Shown one piece after another: positions 41,319 to 41,385 of a stretch of 41,385 nt of DNA. This DNA comes from NS-12 sp045403215 (GTDB taxonomy: Bacteria > Nitrospirota > Nitrospiria > Nitrospirales > NS-4), in the NCBI GenBank assembly GCA_045403215.1, contig JAXIOW010000111.1, positions 1-41,385 on the forward strand, given 5' to 3'. Position 1 is the stretch's first letter. The number at the start of each line of letters is the position of its first letter. The position numbers were made by a program, and so were the translations under genes. The notes beneath the pieces were generated by a model, which saw nothing but the letters and a program-made list of their open reading frames with translations, searched no databases and was not told the origin of the DNA.

Positions 41319-41385
41319 CTACCCTTTTTTCAGGATCACGATGAAGGCGATGAGGAATAGAAGGAGGGCTACCCCCACGATGGCC
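41319..41385 (-). CDS. C-terminal end of a small or membrane protein (5' end outside window)
   Basis: On the minus strand an open frame enters from the right edge and ends with TAG at 41319-41321. The 21 visible residues are a hydrophobic helix plus a short basic end (AIVGVALLLFLIAFIVILKKG). This is a plausible C-terminal membrane anchor or a tiny membrane protein. A five-base-pair hairpin overlaps its stop. Nothing more can be said without the upstream sequence. Confidence 0.45.
   Translation of the reverse strand, partial: AIVGVALLLFLIAFIVILKKG

Noticed and set aside
41311..41330. Intrinsic terminator (GGTAG-GCG-CTACC followed by a T-run) on the plus strand
   Set aside because: No plus-strand gene precedes it, the stem is only five pairs, and it overlaps the stop of a minus-strand frame; it is probably fortuitous.

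Overview
The window is a gene-dense, high-GC bacterial chromosome segment. By eye the GC is in the mid-60s percent; I did not compute it. About 35 protein genes cover nearly all of it, and no gene-free stretch exceeds about 270 bases. I see no rRNA, tRNA, CRISPR array, integrase or transposase. The content is largely core metabolism and housekeeping: biotin, tryptophan, purine, CoA and malonyl-CoA synthesis, DNA polymerase III alpha, ScpAB, RadC, RsmD and TsaC. A free-living Gram-negative is likely because there are lipoproteins, two type IV pilus retraction ATPases, an NtrC-type sigma-54 activator and a Sec-exported protein. A Nitrospirota (Nitrospira-like) bacterium is my best guess, mainly from the style of the small zinc-ribbon proteins and the gene mix. 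This is an inference from memory, and Methylomirabilota or a deltaproteobacterial lineage is not excluded.

Layout from left to right. 1-2699: two tandem YfhO-like membrane proteins, the first truncated by the window edge, whose C-termini are near-identical duplicates. 2696-6293: a biotin cluster (bioF, an SDR reductase, bioD) interrupted by a convergent lipoprotein gene. 6308-11511, minus strand: radC, a small coiled-coil gene, trpE, trpG, trpD, trpC, with two copies of an unusual heptamer-based inverted repeat inside the trp genes. 11718-14610, plus strand: a small zinc ribbon, then the tightly overlapping rsmD-coaD-aminotransferase-FmdB run. 14632-24536, minus strand: a long array of two pilT genes, a zinc-ribbon/pseudo-receiver protein, purH, a dispersed palindrome, purD, tsaC, a sensor kinase, an NtrC-type regulator and a coiled-coil lipoprotein. 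24674-32539, plus strand: a small zinc ribbon, a coiled-coil protein, dnaE, accA, a PEP-utiliser-type protein without an ATP-grasp domain, and an exported protein. 32677-41385, minus strand: an RhlE-type helicase with a long leader, a lower-GC pair of unknown genes, a membrane diheme c protein, a GlcD-GlcF-like fusion, an HMGL-family lyase/synthase, scpB, scpA and the end of a membrane protein.

Promoters are unusually readable. Many intergenic regions carry a TTGACA-like box, exactly 17 bases, then a TANNNT box. Several -10 boxes lie only 6 to 10 bases before a start codon, which predicts leaderless or near-leaderless mRNAs. Most genes are arranged in ATGA-overlapping, translationally coupled runs.

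I found no obviously new defence or mobile system. The best leads are the heptamer inverted repeats in the trp operon, the leaderless promoter class, the low-GC two-gene cassette with a near-consensus promoter, the stand-alone PEP-utiliser protein and the PilT-linked pseudo-receiver.
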